From Streptomyces sp. LUP47B (GTDB taxonomy: Bacteria > Actinomycetota > Actinomycetes > Streptomycetales > Streptomycetaceae): a stretch of 64,000 nucleotides of DNA. Position numbers and translations under genes: made by a program. This document shows, piece by piece, positions 23,856-31,794 of the stretch (position 1 is its first letter; each line of letters opens with the position of its first letter). The notes under the pieces were generated by a model, which saw only the letters and a list, made by a program, of their open reading frames with translations, did not search any database and had not been told where the DNA came from. The stretch spans positions 44,666 to 108,665 of the forward strand of contig NZ_MJAH01000016.1 in the NCBI RefSeq assembly GCF_001746295.1, read 5' to 3'.

Positions 23856-26800
23856 TCACCCTGCGCTTCCCTGGCTTCGGTGGCCGAGCCGTTTCAGGTC
23901 CGCGGAGCGGGTGCCGGCGGGCTGGAGGTCGGCATAGGGGTGGAGCCGGGCCCCGGCCGTGCCGTCGGCGAGCGTGCGCTGGGGCGTGGCCGGCTGGGCG
24001 GGGGTGGGGGCCGGGCCGGTGCGGCCGAGGAGGTCGAGGGCGGCCTGGGGGCCGTGGTCGCGGCGGGCGGCGGCCACCTCGTCCAGGTCCCAGGCCATCT
24101 CGCCGACGACGGTGCGGCGCGGGCCGCGGGCGGTGACGGTGCCGCGTACCAGCAGCAGCCCGGAGTGGAACACGGTGTGCGCGACGTTCTCGTGGGAGTC
24201 CTCGAAGAAGGCGATGTCCACCAGGCCGGAGCCGTCCTCCAGGGTGGTGAAGATGACGCGCTTGCCGGACGGGATCGGCGGCGTCTGCGTGGAGGCCCGC
24301 ACCCCCGCGACCAGCACCTTCTGTCCGGGCAAAAGGGCGCGCAGGTGGGCGGCGTCGGTAGCGCCGAGCTCGCGCAGCAGCCGGTGGTGGTGCTCCATCA
24401 GATGCCGGCTCACATCGATGGACAGGGTGTCGAGTTCGGCGCCGAGCATGTCGCGGCTGGTCATCTCCGGCAGGCCGCTCGACGCCGCGGTCGCCAGCTC
24501 GCCGCCCAGCGGCAGCTGCCCGTCGGTGGCGGTGCGGTTGCGGGACTGCCGGTGCAGTTCGGTGGCCTGCAGCAGCAGGTCCCGCCGGGTCAGGCCGGGG
24601 GAGAGGGCATCGAGGGCGCCGATGCGGATCAGACGCTGCGCGAGCGGCAGGGACGGGCGGGCGCGCAGCCACACATCCTGCAGTCCGGTGTAGGGCTGAC
24701 CGGCCACCAGGCGCGCGGTCTCCGCCTCGCTGATGCCCTTGATGGTGGAGAACGCCAGGCGGACCCCCCAGCCCTTGTCGGTCTGCTCCACACTGTGCTG
24801 CCCGCGGGAGTGGTTGACGTCGACGGGCAGCACTGGGACGCCGTGGCGGCGGGCGTCGGCGACTATGACGCGGCGCGGCCACATACCCGGATCGTGCTCC
24901 AGCAGCCCCGCATACAAGTACGCCGGGAAGTGCGCCTTCAGATACGCGGACTGCAGAGCGGGGACGGCGAAGGCCACCGCGTGCGCGCGGCAGAAGCCGT
25001 ACGCGCCGAAGGAGGACACGGTCTCCCACACCTCGTCCAGCACGTCCTTGGCGTAGCCGCGCTCCCCGGCCGTACGACGGAACCAGGCCTCGACCCTCGG
25101 CAGCCGGTCGGAGTCGGCCAGGGCGCGCCGGGCGACATCGCCGGCAGCACGGTCGCAGCCGGTCATCCCGGAAAGGATGGCGATGATCTGCTCATGCCAG
25201 ATCACCACGCCGTACGTATCGGACAAGATCGGCTCCAAGTCCGGGTGCGCGTATCTCGGCGCCGCACCGTGGCGAGCCGCGATGAAGAGAGCCGGCATGC
25301 CACCACTGACAGGACCGGGCCGGAAGAGGCTGATGTCCGCGACGACGTCCTGCATGTGCCGCGGCTGCAGGCGTGACACCAAATCGGCCTGACCAGGACT
25401 TTCCAGCTGAAAGAGGCCGACAGTGTCGGAGGCGCGGATCATCTCGAAGGCCCGCTGGTCGTTCAGGCTGACGTGATCGGGATTGTCCAGATCGAGCAGG
25501 CGTCCGGTCGTACGGCGGATCTCGGCGACCGCGTACGCCATCGCGGACTGCATGCGCACGCCCAAAACGTCGAGCTTCAGGAGACCAAGATCTTCGACCT
25601 CTTCCTTTGCGGCCTGCACCATCGGGTAGCCAGCCGGGGTCGGCTGCACCGGAAGCCGGTCCAATAGCGCCGCGTTCGACAGAATCACCCCGCACGGATG
25701 CATCGCATAGCCGCGGGGCAGCGCGTCCAGGCCCTCGGCGAGCTCCCACAGCGGCCCGAACGTCTCTGCCTGGGCGGCGAGTTGCCGCAGCTCCGGCAGC
25801 TCGGCCAGCGCACCACGGATGTCCCGGGCCCGGATGTGCGGAAAGCTCTTGGCGATCTCACCGATGACCTGTGGCGGGATCCCGAGAGCAAGGCCGGTGT
25901 CGCGCAGGGCGTGACGGGCCCGGTAGGTCTCGGGCATGCCGGTGACCGCGGTCCGCTCCCGCCCGAACCGCTCGATCATCGCGTCGTACACCTCCAGGCG
26001 CCGTTCGGACTCTACGTCGAGGTCAATGTCCGGAAGCGATGTACGGCGCTCCGAGAGGAAGCGCTCGAACAGCAAGTGATGATCAAGAGGGTTGGCCGTG
26101 GCGACGAACAATGAATGGTTGACCATGCTCCCTGCGCCTGAGCCCCGGGCGGCAACCCGGATGCCCAGTGCCCGGGTATCCGCGACCACCTGGGCGACAG
26201 CCAGGAAGTACGCCTCGAACCCGAGTCGGCCGATGACATCCAACTCGTAGTCGAGCTGCTGTACGGCGCGGGTGTCCGTGTCCAGGCTGCGGGCAACCAT
26301 CCCGGCCTCGCATCGCTGTCGCAGCAGCCGCATCGCCGAACACCGCTCGCCGGTTGCGCCAACGACGGACGGTTCGGGGAAATGTGGTCTGCCCAACCCG
26401 AGGTCGGCGGGGGTGAGGGTGCAGGACTGGCCGGTGGCCTCGGTCTCGGCCAGGAGGCGGGCCGTCCGGGATCGGTCGTCGCCGACGGCGCGGGCGATGC
26501 GGTCGGCGGCCGCCGCCATGACGGGCGGGTCCTTCAGCCAGCGTTCGCCGCCGTCCAAGCGGCGGCGGTCGATGGGCCGCAACAGCCGGGCCGCATCCAG
26601 CACGTCGGCCAGCCGATGCTGGCCGGGGTCGGCGTAGCGGACCGCGTTCGACAGCACCGCAGGCACGCCGAGCTGGTCGGCCAAGCCCACCGTGCGCGCG
26701 GCCAGCCGCAGTGAGCCCGCGCCGGTTCCCTCTCTTCCCAGGTACACGGCCTCCAGCCGCAGCCGCGCTCCCGCGAGGTCCCGCCACGGCGCGAGCAGTT

Positions 26801-27308
26801 GCTCGGCGACGTCGGGGCGGCCCGCGGACAGGGCACGCACCGGTTCGGAGGACGGGCCGAGCAGCACCACCAGGTCCTGGTCGGCGAACTCGCGCAAGGT
26901 GGGCCAGGACACGACCGGCGCCTCACCGTCTGCCTCGGCGTGCGCGGCGGACACCAGGCGGCACAGCCGCGCCCACCCGGCCGCGTTCTGCGCGAGCAGA
27001 GTGATCCGCAGCGGCGGCTCGATCACGTGCGCACCGCCGCGCACCGGTGTACGGGGCCGTCCGGCAGCCGGGTCCGGCGACGTGAGCGGGGCGACGGCGA
27101 CGTCGACACCGAAGACGGGACGGATACCGGCGGCCGCGGCGGCGGTGGCGAAGCGGACCGTACCCGCGACGGTGTCCCGGTCGGTCAGTGCGAGCGTCGT
27201 CATCCCGCGCTCGGCAGCGCGCTGCACCAGGGCGCCGGGAAGGGAGGCGCCATAGCGGGCCGAATAGCCGGAGGCGACGTGCAGATGAGTAAATCCACCG
27301 CTGCGCAC
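23856..27308 (-). CDS. dnaE2: Error-prone DNA polymerase III alpha, DnaE2
   Basis: 1150 residues, the normal DnaE2 length. The PHP-like N-terminus begins FTHLHVASGYSARYG, a typical DnaE2 opening, although the motif reads TDRD where many PHP domains have TDHD. The C-family palm holds ARGSGAGSMVNH and the catalytic PDIDLD. An OB fold (KVLVAGVRAS, then IFTTLEDGSGLVDIAFF) precedes a flexible tail. With ImuB it performs SOS translesion synthesis. The GTG start directly abuts a GGGAG stretch, an unusual spacing, so the true start may differ by a few codons. An SOS-like site lies 64 nt upstream. Confidence 0.95.
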   Translation of the reverse strand: MRSGGFTHLHVASGYSARYGASLPGALVQRAAERGMTTLALTDRDTVAGTVRFATAAAAAGIRPVFGVDVAVAPLTSPDPAAGRPRTPVRGGAHVIEPPLRITLLAQNAAGWARLCRLVSAAHAEADGEAPVVSWPTLREFADQDLVVLLGPSSEPVRALSAGRPDVAEQLLAPWRDLAGARLRLEAVYLGREGTGAGSLRLAARTVGLADQLGVPAVLSNAVRYADPGQHRLADVLDAARLLRPIDRRRLDGGERWLKDPPVMAAAADRIARAVGDDRSRTARLLAETEATGQSCTLTPADLGLGRPHFPEPSVVGATGERCSAMRLLRQRCEAGMVARSLDTDTRAVQQLDYELDVIGRLGFEAYFLAVAQVVADTRALGIRVAARGSGAGSMVNHSLFVATANPLDHHLLFERFLSERRTSLPDIDLDVESERRLEVYDAMIERFGRERTAVTGMPETYRARHALRDTGLALGIPPQVIGEIAKSFPHIRARDIRGALAELPELRQLAAQAETFGPLWELAEGLDALPRGYAMHPCGVILSNAALLDRLPVQPTPAGYPMVQAAKEEVEDLGLLKLDVLGVRMQSAMAYAVAEIRRTTGRLLDLDNPDHVSLNDQRAFEMIRASDTVGLFQLESPGQADLVSRLQPRHMQDVVADISLFRPGPVSGGMPALFIAARHGAAPRYAHPDLEPILSDTYGVVIWHEQIIAILSGMTGCDRAAGDVARRALADSDRLPRVEAWFRRTAGERGYAKDVLDEVWETVSSFGAYGFCRAHAVAFAVPALQSAYLKAHFPAYLYAGLLEHDPGMWPRRVIVADARRHGVPVLPVDVNHSRGQHSVEQTDKGWGVRLAFSTIKGISEAETARLVAGQPYTGLQDVWLRARPSLPLAQRLIRIGALDALSPGLTRRDLLLQATELHRQSRNRTATDGQLPLGGELATAASSGLPEMTSRDMLGAELDTLSIDVSRHLMEHHHRLLRELGATDAAHLRALLPGQKVLVAGVRASTQTPPIPSGKRVIFTTLEDGSGLVDIAFFEDSHENVAHTVFHSGLLLVRGTVTARGPRRTVVGEMAWDLDEVAAARRDHGPQAALDLLGRTGPAPTPAQPATPQRTLADGTAGARLHPYADLQPAGTRSADLKRLGHRSQGSAG

Positions 27309-27371
27309 CTCCCGTCTTTGCCGTCCCTCCCTGACCTGCGTCCTCTCCAGGTACCCACCATAACGCGGAAT

Positions 27372-27385
27372 CGCACAAGTGTACG
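27372..27385. promoter_or_regulatory. Candidate SOS (LexA) box upstream of dnaE2
   Basis: CGCACAAGTGTACG fits CGAAC-N4-GTTCG at eight of ten positions and is 64 nt before the dnaE2 start. A second, two-base-spaced GAACAAGTTC overlaps just to the right (27384-27393). Confidence 0.45.
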
Positions 27386-27401
27386 AACAAGTTCAGATCC
27401 A

Positions 27402-27458
27402 TCAGGCTCTGCGTGATCGGCGTGCAGTCGCCTTCTTCGTGGTCTTCTTGGCCGGCAT
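27402..27458 (-). CDS. Lys/Arg-rich micropeptide ORF (18 residues)
   Basis: ATG at 27458 with GGAGAGG about six bases upstream, ending at TGA 27402-27404. The peptide (MPAKKTTKKATARRSRRA) has ten Lys or Arg residues in 18 and resembles the basic tails of HU or Ku. It precedes dnaE2 on the same strand, and the SOS-like site lies within its downstream region. It is too short for a statistical case; the ribosome site is the main support. Confidence 0.35.
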   Translation of the reverse strand: MPAKKTTKKATARRSRRA

Positions 27459-27567
27459 GGCCTCTCCACCACGCAACCGGCACCCGTTGCGGCTCGCGCC
27501 ACGCCCGGGTTCCCACCCCTGACTACCAACGCCGTACCCGCAGCCCCGCCCCGGAAGGAGGCCCCTG

Positions 27568-27660
27568 ATGGCCCTCAACGGACTGCCCCCGGCCAAGCGA
27601 GGCGCCCCCCTCGTCCTCTCCCGGGGCGAAATAGCTGGCGGCACGGACATCGCCCGATGA
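27568..27660 (+). CDS. Possible 30-residue small ORF
   Basis: ATG at 27568 lies seven bases after AAGGAGG, a strong ribosome site. The 30-codon peptide has no motif I recognise. It is divergent from the micropeptide gene. Confidence 0.3.
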   Translation: MALNGLPPAKRGAPLVLSRGEIAGGTDIAR

Positions 27661-27874
27661 ACTACTTCCGGTCACGCCTCTATCGTGTGGCTGGTTTGTC
27701 GTGCATCGTTGATCGCGCGGGATCAGTCCACCCCAGGTGAGACCCCCGTTCAGGTCCTGCTTCGGCGGGGCCCGCCGCTCCTCCCGGTCCTCCCCACGGG
27801 AGGGCTTGCGGCTGCCCTCAAGTTGATGAGGGCCCGCCCCTTGGTCCAGAGGCGGGCACGCTCGCGAAGGGGGT

Positions 27875-28156
27875 TCAACTGGCCTGCTTCTGTTCGCGGA
27901 TTTCGTGGACGCTGGCGCCGAGGTTGCCTTCGGATTGTTCGTAGTGGGAGAGGGCGACGCCGAGGCCGAAGAAGGTGGGTGCCCATTCGCCGACGAAGAT
28001 GCCCCATCGGTCGGCGCGTGCGAGGTCTGCGTGGGCGCCGGGTTCGGCTTTGAGGCTGGTGGCCCAAGTGAAGATGGACAGGCCGATGGAGACCATGGCT
28101 GCGGTGTAGGCGTGTTCGCTGCGGAGGCCCATGTCGTGCATTCTCTTGATGATCAT
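27875..28156 (-). CDS. Small membrane-associated protein
   Basis: 93 residues from an ATG with GGAG six bases upstream. It contains a moderately hydrophobic helix (AYTAAMVSIGLSIFTWATSL) and a second short one (WAPTFFGLGVALSHY), with a polar C-terminus (EIREQKQAS). Probably a small inner-membrane protein; no family recognised. It is divergent from the ku gene across 138 bp. Confidence 0.55.
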   Translation of the reverse strand: MIIKRMHDMGLRSEHAYTAAMVSIGLSIFTWATSLKAEPGAHADLARADRWGIFVGEWAPTFFGLGVALSHYEQSEGNLGASVHEIREQKQAS

Positions 28157-28294
28157 TGCGGCTCCGTTTGTGAAGGCTGACCGTGGCCGTGTTCCTTGGA
28201 TCACCACAACCCATTCGCACATTTTGAGCTGATATGTACGGGAGCCGGTTGTGACATAGCCTGATCCTGCTCGGGGCTCACGCGGAGGACAGTC

Positions 28295-29200
28295 ATGCCC
28301 CGAACCATTTGGAGCGGCGCGATCACGTTTGGCCTGGTCACGGTACCGATCGCCGTGCTGTCGGCAACCGAAAACCACAGCATTCAGTTCCACCAGTACC
28401 ACCTCGCCGACATGGGCCGGGTTCGTACCCGGAAGGTCTGCGAACTGGAGGACCGGGAGATCACCCAGTCGGAGATCAGCAAGGGGTATGAGCTCAGCAA
28501 GACCCAGGTCATCCCGATCTCCGAAGCAGAACTGAGCGAGCTGCCGCTGCCGACCGCGAAGGCGATCGAAATCGTCGCCTTCGTGGCGCTGGACTCCATT
28601 GATCCGATCCGGATCGGCGACGGCTACTACCTCCAGCCCGCCCAGCCGGTCGCCGCGAAACCGTACAAGTTGCTGGTGAAAGCCCTGGGCCGCTCGTCGA
28701 AGGTGGCGATCGCGAAGTACGCGTGGTCGGGCCGGGAACGCCTCGGTCTGCTGCGGATCCGCGATGACGTGATCGTGCTGCATGCGATGCGCTGGCCGGA
28801 CGAAGTCCGCGATCCAGCCGTGGTCGATCCGCCGCACGAGAAGGTGTCCGACGAGGAGATCGAGGGTGCGCTCGCCCTCATGGAGTCGATGAGCCGCGAC
28901 GACCTCGACGGCCCGGAGTTCGAGGACGCCTACACGGACGCCCTCGCGAAAGTCATCGAAGCCAAGCGGGACGACCGCGAGCTCCCCGAGGCGCCGACGC
29001 CCGAACAGCCGGCCCAGGTCCTCGACCTCATGGCCGCGCTCAACGAGTCGGTCAAAAAGGCCAGGTCCTCGCGCGGCGAAGCCGCCGACGTGCGCGATTT
29101 GTCGAAAGGGAAGGCCGCCGCCAAGAAACCCACGGCGAAGAAGCAGCCAGCCAAGAGGACGGCCACGAAGACGCCGGGGCGTCGACCGCGCAGCGCCTAG
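28295..29200 (+). CDS. ku: Ku, non-homologous end joining protein
   Basis: 301 residues. The N-terminus MPRTIWSGAITFGLVTVPI is the hallmark of bacterial Ku; the beta-barrel core follows (FHQYHLADMGRVRTRKVCE, then GDGYYLQPAQP), ending at EVRDP. The C-terminal 60 residues are a Lys/Ala/Arg-rich extension of the kind that helps DNA binding in Streptomyces Ku proteins. The homodimeric ring would load on double-strand ends and recruit LigD. An unusual gene starts immediately after its stop, and a ligase fragment lies 800 nt downstream. Confidence 0.95.
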   Translation: MPRTIWSGAITFGLVTVPIAVLSATENHSIQFHQYHLADMGRVRTRKVCELEDREITQSEISKGYELSKTQVIPISEAELSELPLPTAKAIEIVAFVALDSIDPIRIGDGYYLQPAQPVAAKPYKLLVKALGRSSKVAIAKYAWSGRERLGLLRIRDDVIVLHAMRWPDEVRDPAVVDPPHEKVSDEEIEGALALMESMSRDDLDGPEFEDAYTDALAKVIEAKRDDRELPEAPTPEQPAQVLDLMAALNESVKKARSSRGEAADVRDLSKGKAAAKKPTAKKQPAKRTATKTPGRRPRSA

Positions 29201-29674
29201 GTGGGTCGCAACATGAACATCGAGCTGACGTATGACAAAGGGCTATTACGTGCCATCGATGGTGTGGCGATCACCTACGGCCAGCGGGAGTGGATGGACA
29301 CAACGCCGCGTGCCCTGGGTTCATGGGCACTCGAATATCAGCGCTTCAGTTCAACTCTGCGGGCGGTAGGCGGCGTCGAGATCACATATCGCCGGTGGTC
29401 CAGCCTGCCGCGCACCGTGGGTCAGTGGAACTGTGAACACCGCCGATCCCACCTGGAGCGCATCGGCCCCTATGCACTGAGGTACGACCACGCCGGCCGC
29501 GTCTGTGCCGTCGGCCCGCTGCAGATCCTCTATGACCGAGGCGGGAGCCAACCCGCGCATGCACAGCTGGAAGGCGCAGACAATGCACTGCCCGACGAGC
29601 TGCTCCTGGTCCTCTTCCTTGTGCTGTTCTGGCAGAAGCAGGCCTGGGACGCCTACTACCAAGCCAACCGCTGA
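29201..29674 (+). CDS. Unknown protein abutting ku, with internal repeats
   Basis: 157 residues if read from the GTG immediately after the ku stop; an ATG at 29213 (MNIELTYDKG) is equally plausible. The first 110 residues look like repeated units of about 25: RAIDGVAITYGQREWMDTT, RAVGGVEITYRRWSSL, and a weaker ALRYDHAGRVCAVGPL. The C-terminus holds a short hydrophobic stretch (LLLVLFLVLFW). Leucine codons CTA and TTA (29243-29248) and several A/T-ending codons differ from ku, suggesting separate ancestry and bldA dependence. I do not recognise the family. Confidence 0.5.
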   Translation: MGRNMNIELTYDKGLLRAIDGVAITYGQREWMDTTPRALGSWALEYQRFSSTLRAVGGVEITYRRWSSLPRTVGQWNCEHRRSHLERIGPYALRYDHAGRVCAVGPLQILYDRGGSQPAHAQLEGADNALPDELLLVLFLVLFWQKQAWDAYYQANR

Positions 29675-29962
29675 CGGACGCCCTGGCCCGGTCTCGCGCT
29701 GCTCCTCCTGAGCGATCCACCGGCGGGTGCGCGCCAGGTACCGCTCCTGCGTGCGCTCCAGGAAATCGACATCGAGGAGCTGCTCAATCAGCACGCCGTG
29801 GGCAGCGCCGACCTGGACGCGCACCATCCGCACCAGGCACCCGCGCAGCGGCTGCCCCGTCACCACCAACGGCACGCCGACGCGCTGACCTGCCGTGGTC
29901 GGCCCCATGGGCGGGGTGCCCGAGGCCATGGTCGGGCCTGTGGTCGGGTGTGCACCCGTCAC
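29351..29962 (-). CDS. Doubtful minus-strand ORF, coding-like only at 29690-29960
   Basis: From 29962 to about 29690 the reading (VRMVRVQVGAAHGVLIEQLL, then DVDFLERTQERYLARTRRW) has high GC at third positions and normal protein composition. After that the bias fades and the frame runs 324 bp under the opposite-strand gene without a stop. It may be a gene whose 3' end was lost, or a shadow. Function unknown. Confidence 0.3.
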   Translation of the reverse strand: MTGAHPTTGPTMASGTPPMGPTTAGQRVGVPLVVTGQPLRGCLVRMVRVQVGAAHGVLIEQLLDVDFLERTQERYLARTRRWIAQEEQRETGPGRPSAVGLVVGVPGLLLPEQHKEEDQEQLVGQCIVCAFQLCMRGLAPASVIEDLQRADGTDAAGVVVPQCIGADALQVGSAVFTVPLTHGARQAGPPAICDLDAAYRPQS

Positions 29963-30002
29963 TCGGATTGCGGCAGGGCGGTCTGGGTGAAGGCATGGGG
30001 CT

Positions 30003-30239
30003 GTGACGTGGACGCTTCCGGAACCGATGCTCGCCGCCTCTGCGCCCGACCCTGTGCTGCTGCCGGGGTGGGCGGGTGAGCCGAAGTGGGATGGCTACCG
30101 GGCACTGGTGGGCCGCTGGTCCGGCGGTCGGGTACTGATCCGCTCCCGCGCCGGAGGCGACCTGACCGGGGCGTTTCCCGAGATTGTTGCCGCAGCCGCC
30201 GACTTGCCCGACGACACCGCACTCGACGGTGTTATGTGA
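30003..30239 (+). pseudogene. Truncated ATP-dependent DNA ligase (LigC/LigD-type N-terminus)
   Basis: 78 codons matching the start of the ligase adenylation domain: PEPMLAASAPDP, then EPKWDGYRAL containing the nucleotidyl-transfer lysine of motif I (KxDGxR), SRAGGDLTGAFPEI and DDTALDG. The expected next residues EVVV are replaced by VM and a stop. All later motifs are missing, so no active ligase can be made. The break point coincides with a GTGTCTCAG tandem repeat. It would have been the partner of the Ku encoded upstream. Confidence 0.8.
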
Positions 30240-30248
30240 CCTGTGGGG

Positions 30249-30273
30249 GTGTCTCAGCCCCAAGGTGTCTCAG
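30249..30273. repeat. Direct repeat GTGTCTCAG at the ligase break point
   Basis: GTGTCTCAG occurs at 30249-30257 and 30265-30273, immediately after the premature ligase stop. It may be the scar of an insertion or deletion; no transposon ends were recognised. Confidence 0.4.
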
Positions 30274-30584
30274 GCGGCGAGCCGTAGGACGGGACGCGTT
30301 CGCCGCCGATGGCTCGGGGAGCCGAAGAAGGAATAGGGCCGCGCGGCCGTCAACTCAGCGGTGAGTGACGCCCTGGGCGGCCCCTTCGGTTTCGGTCCCC
30401 ACGGAGCGTTCTCCGCGCGGTCCGCAAGGCAGTCCCCGTCGAGCACCAGCGCCAAGGGGCTTCCGCCACGGCGCCAGAGCCGCGGATATCGCATGGCCAG
30501 GACGACCTTGCGGACCGTCTCTACGAGCAGGACCGATCCGGCCTGGCGGCCGTCGGCCCGGATGTGTACACGCGGGTAGGGCAC
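30270..30584 (-). CDS. Hypothetical protein next to the ligase stub
   Basis: 104 residues from a GTG, with strong GC3 bias over the first 70 codons (VHIRADGRQAGSVLLVETVR, then MRYPRLWRRGGSPLALVLDG). The C-terminal third is low-complexity and basic and may be out of the original frame. It lies exactly where the ligase homology ends, so it may belong to an inserted segment. Not recognised. Confidence 0.35.
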   Translation of the reverse strand: MPYPRVHIRADGRQAGSVLLVETVRKVVLAMRYPRLWRRGGSPLALVLDGDCLADRAENAPWGPKPKGPPRASLTAELTAARPYSFFGSPSHRRRTRPVLRLAA

Positions 30585-30692
30585 GATAGGGGGTCGATCT
30601 TGGCGAATCAGCGCTCGGCGTGCACCGCGTCGGACGCCTTGTGCCCTTCCCGGCAGTCCTCTCCGGTCACCGTCACCGCATCAGTGGCAGGG

Positions 30693-31715
30693 CTAGGCCG
30701 GGCGGGAGAGGCCCTCAGGAGGTGTGCCCTCGGCGAACAGCATGGTCACGCGGGCCTTGTCCTTTCGTATTTCCCGGGCCCGCCGGTAGTCGGCGGAGTC
30801 GTACCACTCCTGGATCCGGTCCATGTCGGGAAACTCGATGACCACGAACCCGGAGGAGTCCCAGGTGCCTTCGACGGGCTTGGGCGTGGGTCCGCCGATC
30901 AGGTAATGGCCGCCGTGGTTGCGGATGGACTGCTGGGCCACGGCCGCGTAGGCCGCGCCGGCCTCCTGGTCGAGCACATCGAAGTTGACGACGACGTAAG
31001 CGGGCGTGGGATTCCGTGTCCCGAACTGCGGGTAGAGCGCGCCGACGCCTCCGGACAGAGCCGCGAGCACGGTCTTGCTCGTCTCGTCGGCGACGATCTC
31101 AGGGGTGCCGGCGGCGACACCGTCGAGGGCGATGCGCGCGATGTCGGCGGGGTCGGCCTTCGGCGCGTCGAGGCCGGTGGTCATGTCGGTGTCCATGTAT
31201 CCGACGTGCAGGGCCGAGACCTGGGTGCCCTGCGGGGCGAGTTCCTGGCGCAGCCCGTTCGTCATCGACCAGGAGGCCGACTTGGCGGCGCTGTAGGCGC
31301 CGAACGAGGGGTAGTTGATCCAGGAGGCGACCGAGAGGATGTTCAGCACCGCGCTGCTGTCGTGGGAGCCGAGTTGCGGGGCGAAGGCCCGGGTGACCGC
31401 CAGGGTGCCGAGGTAGTGGGTGTCGATCTCCAGGCGGATGTCCGCGAGGTCGCCCGTCAGCAGTGACGCGTTGGTGGCCGAGCCGGCGTTGTTGACCAGG
31501 ATCGACACGTCGCCGGTCGCCTCTGCGGCGGCGGCGATGGAGGCGGGGTCGGTCACGTCGAGGGCGATCGGCTTCACGCCGTCGAGGTCGACTTCTGCGG
31601 GGTTGCGGGCTGCCGCGTAGACGGTGGCGCCGCGGTCGCGCAACTGCTTCGCCAGGTGCCGTCCAAGGCCGCGGTTCGCCCCGGTGACCAGTGCTGTCTG
31701 TCCTTCGATCTGCAT
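30693..31715 (-). CDS. Fusion of short-chain dehydrogenase and DUF1330 domain
   Basis: 340 residues. Residues 1-235 are a classical SDR: TGANRGLG cofactor loop, NNAG, catalytic Ser in LSVASW and YSAAK with the Tyr and Lys. Residues 245-335 are a DUF1330 domain (AYVVVNFDVLDQEAGAAYAAV, then FVVIEFPDMDRIQEWYDSADY). The two usually occur as separate proteins. The join (LYPQFGTRNPTPAYVV) shows no stop or frame change, so this is one polypeptide, NAD(P)-dependent with an added dimeric alpha+beta barrel domain. It is divergent from an HxlR regulator with an operator between. Confidence 0.88.
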   Translation of the reverse strand: MQIEGQTALVTGANRGLGRHLAKQLRDRGATVYAAARNPAEVDLDGVKPIALDVTDPASIAAAAEATGDVSILVNNAGSATNASLLTGDLADIRLEIDTHYLGTLAVTRAFAPQLGSHDSSAVLNILSVASWINYPSFGAYSAAKSASWSMTNGLRQELAPQGTQVSALHVGYMDTDMTTGLDAPKADPADIARIALDGVAAGTPEIVADETSKTVLAALSGGVGALYPQFGTRNPTPAYVVVNFDVLDQEAGAAYAAVAQQSIRNHGGHYLIGGPTPKPVEGTWDSSGFVVIEFPDMDRIQEWYDSADYRRAREIRKDKARVTMLFAEGTPPEGLSRPA

Positions 31716-31756
31716 GACGCAACTCCCTGCTGGATAGGTTTTCCCAACTTAGACCC

Positions 31757-31781
31757 CCTGGGTTGGAAGAAGCAACCCAGG
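31757..31781. promoter_or_regulatory. Perfect inverted repeat, probable HxlR operator
   Basis: CCTGGGTTG and CAACCCAGG face each other across seven bases (31757-31765, 31773-31781) in the 79-bp gap between the divergent SDR-DUF1330 and HxlR genes, 13 bp before the HxlR start. This is a typical autoregulatory site for a dimeric winged-helix protein. Confidence 0.7.
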
Positions 31782-31794
31782 GTAGGCTTGCAGC

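Noticed and set aside
22810..25029. 739-residue minus-strand ORF
   Set aside because: Only its last 347 codons (from 23853) resemble a Y-family protein; the rest is a shadow of dnaE2 with Arg/Pro-rich chance composition.
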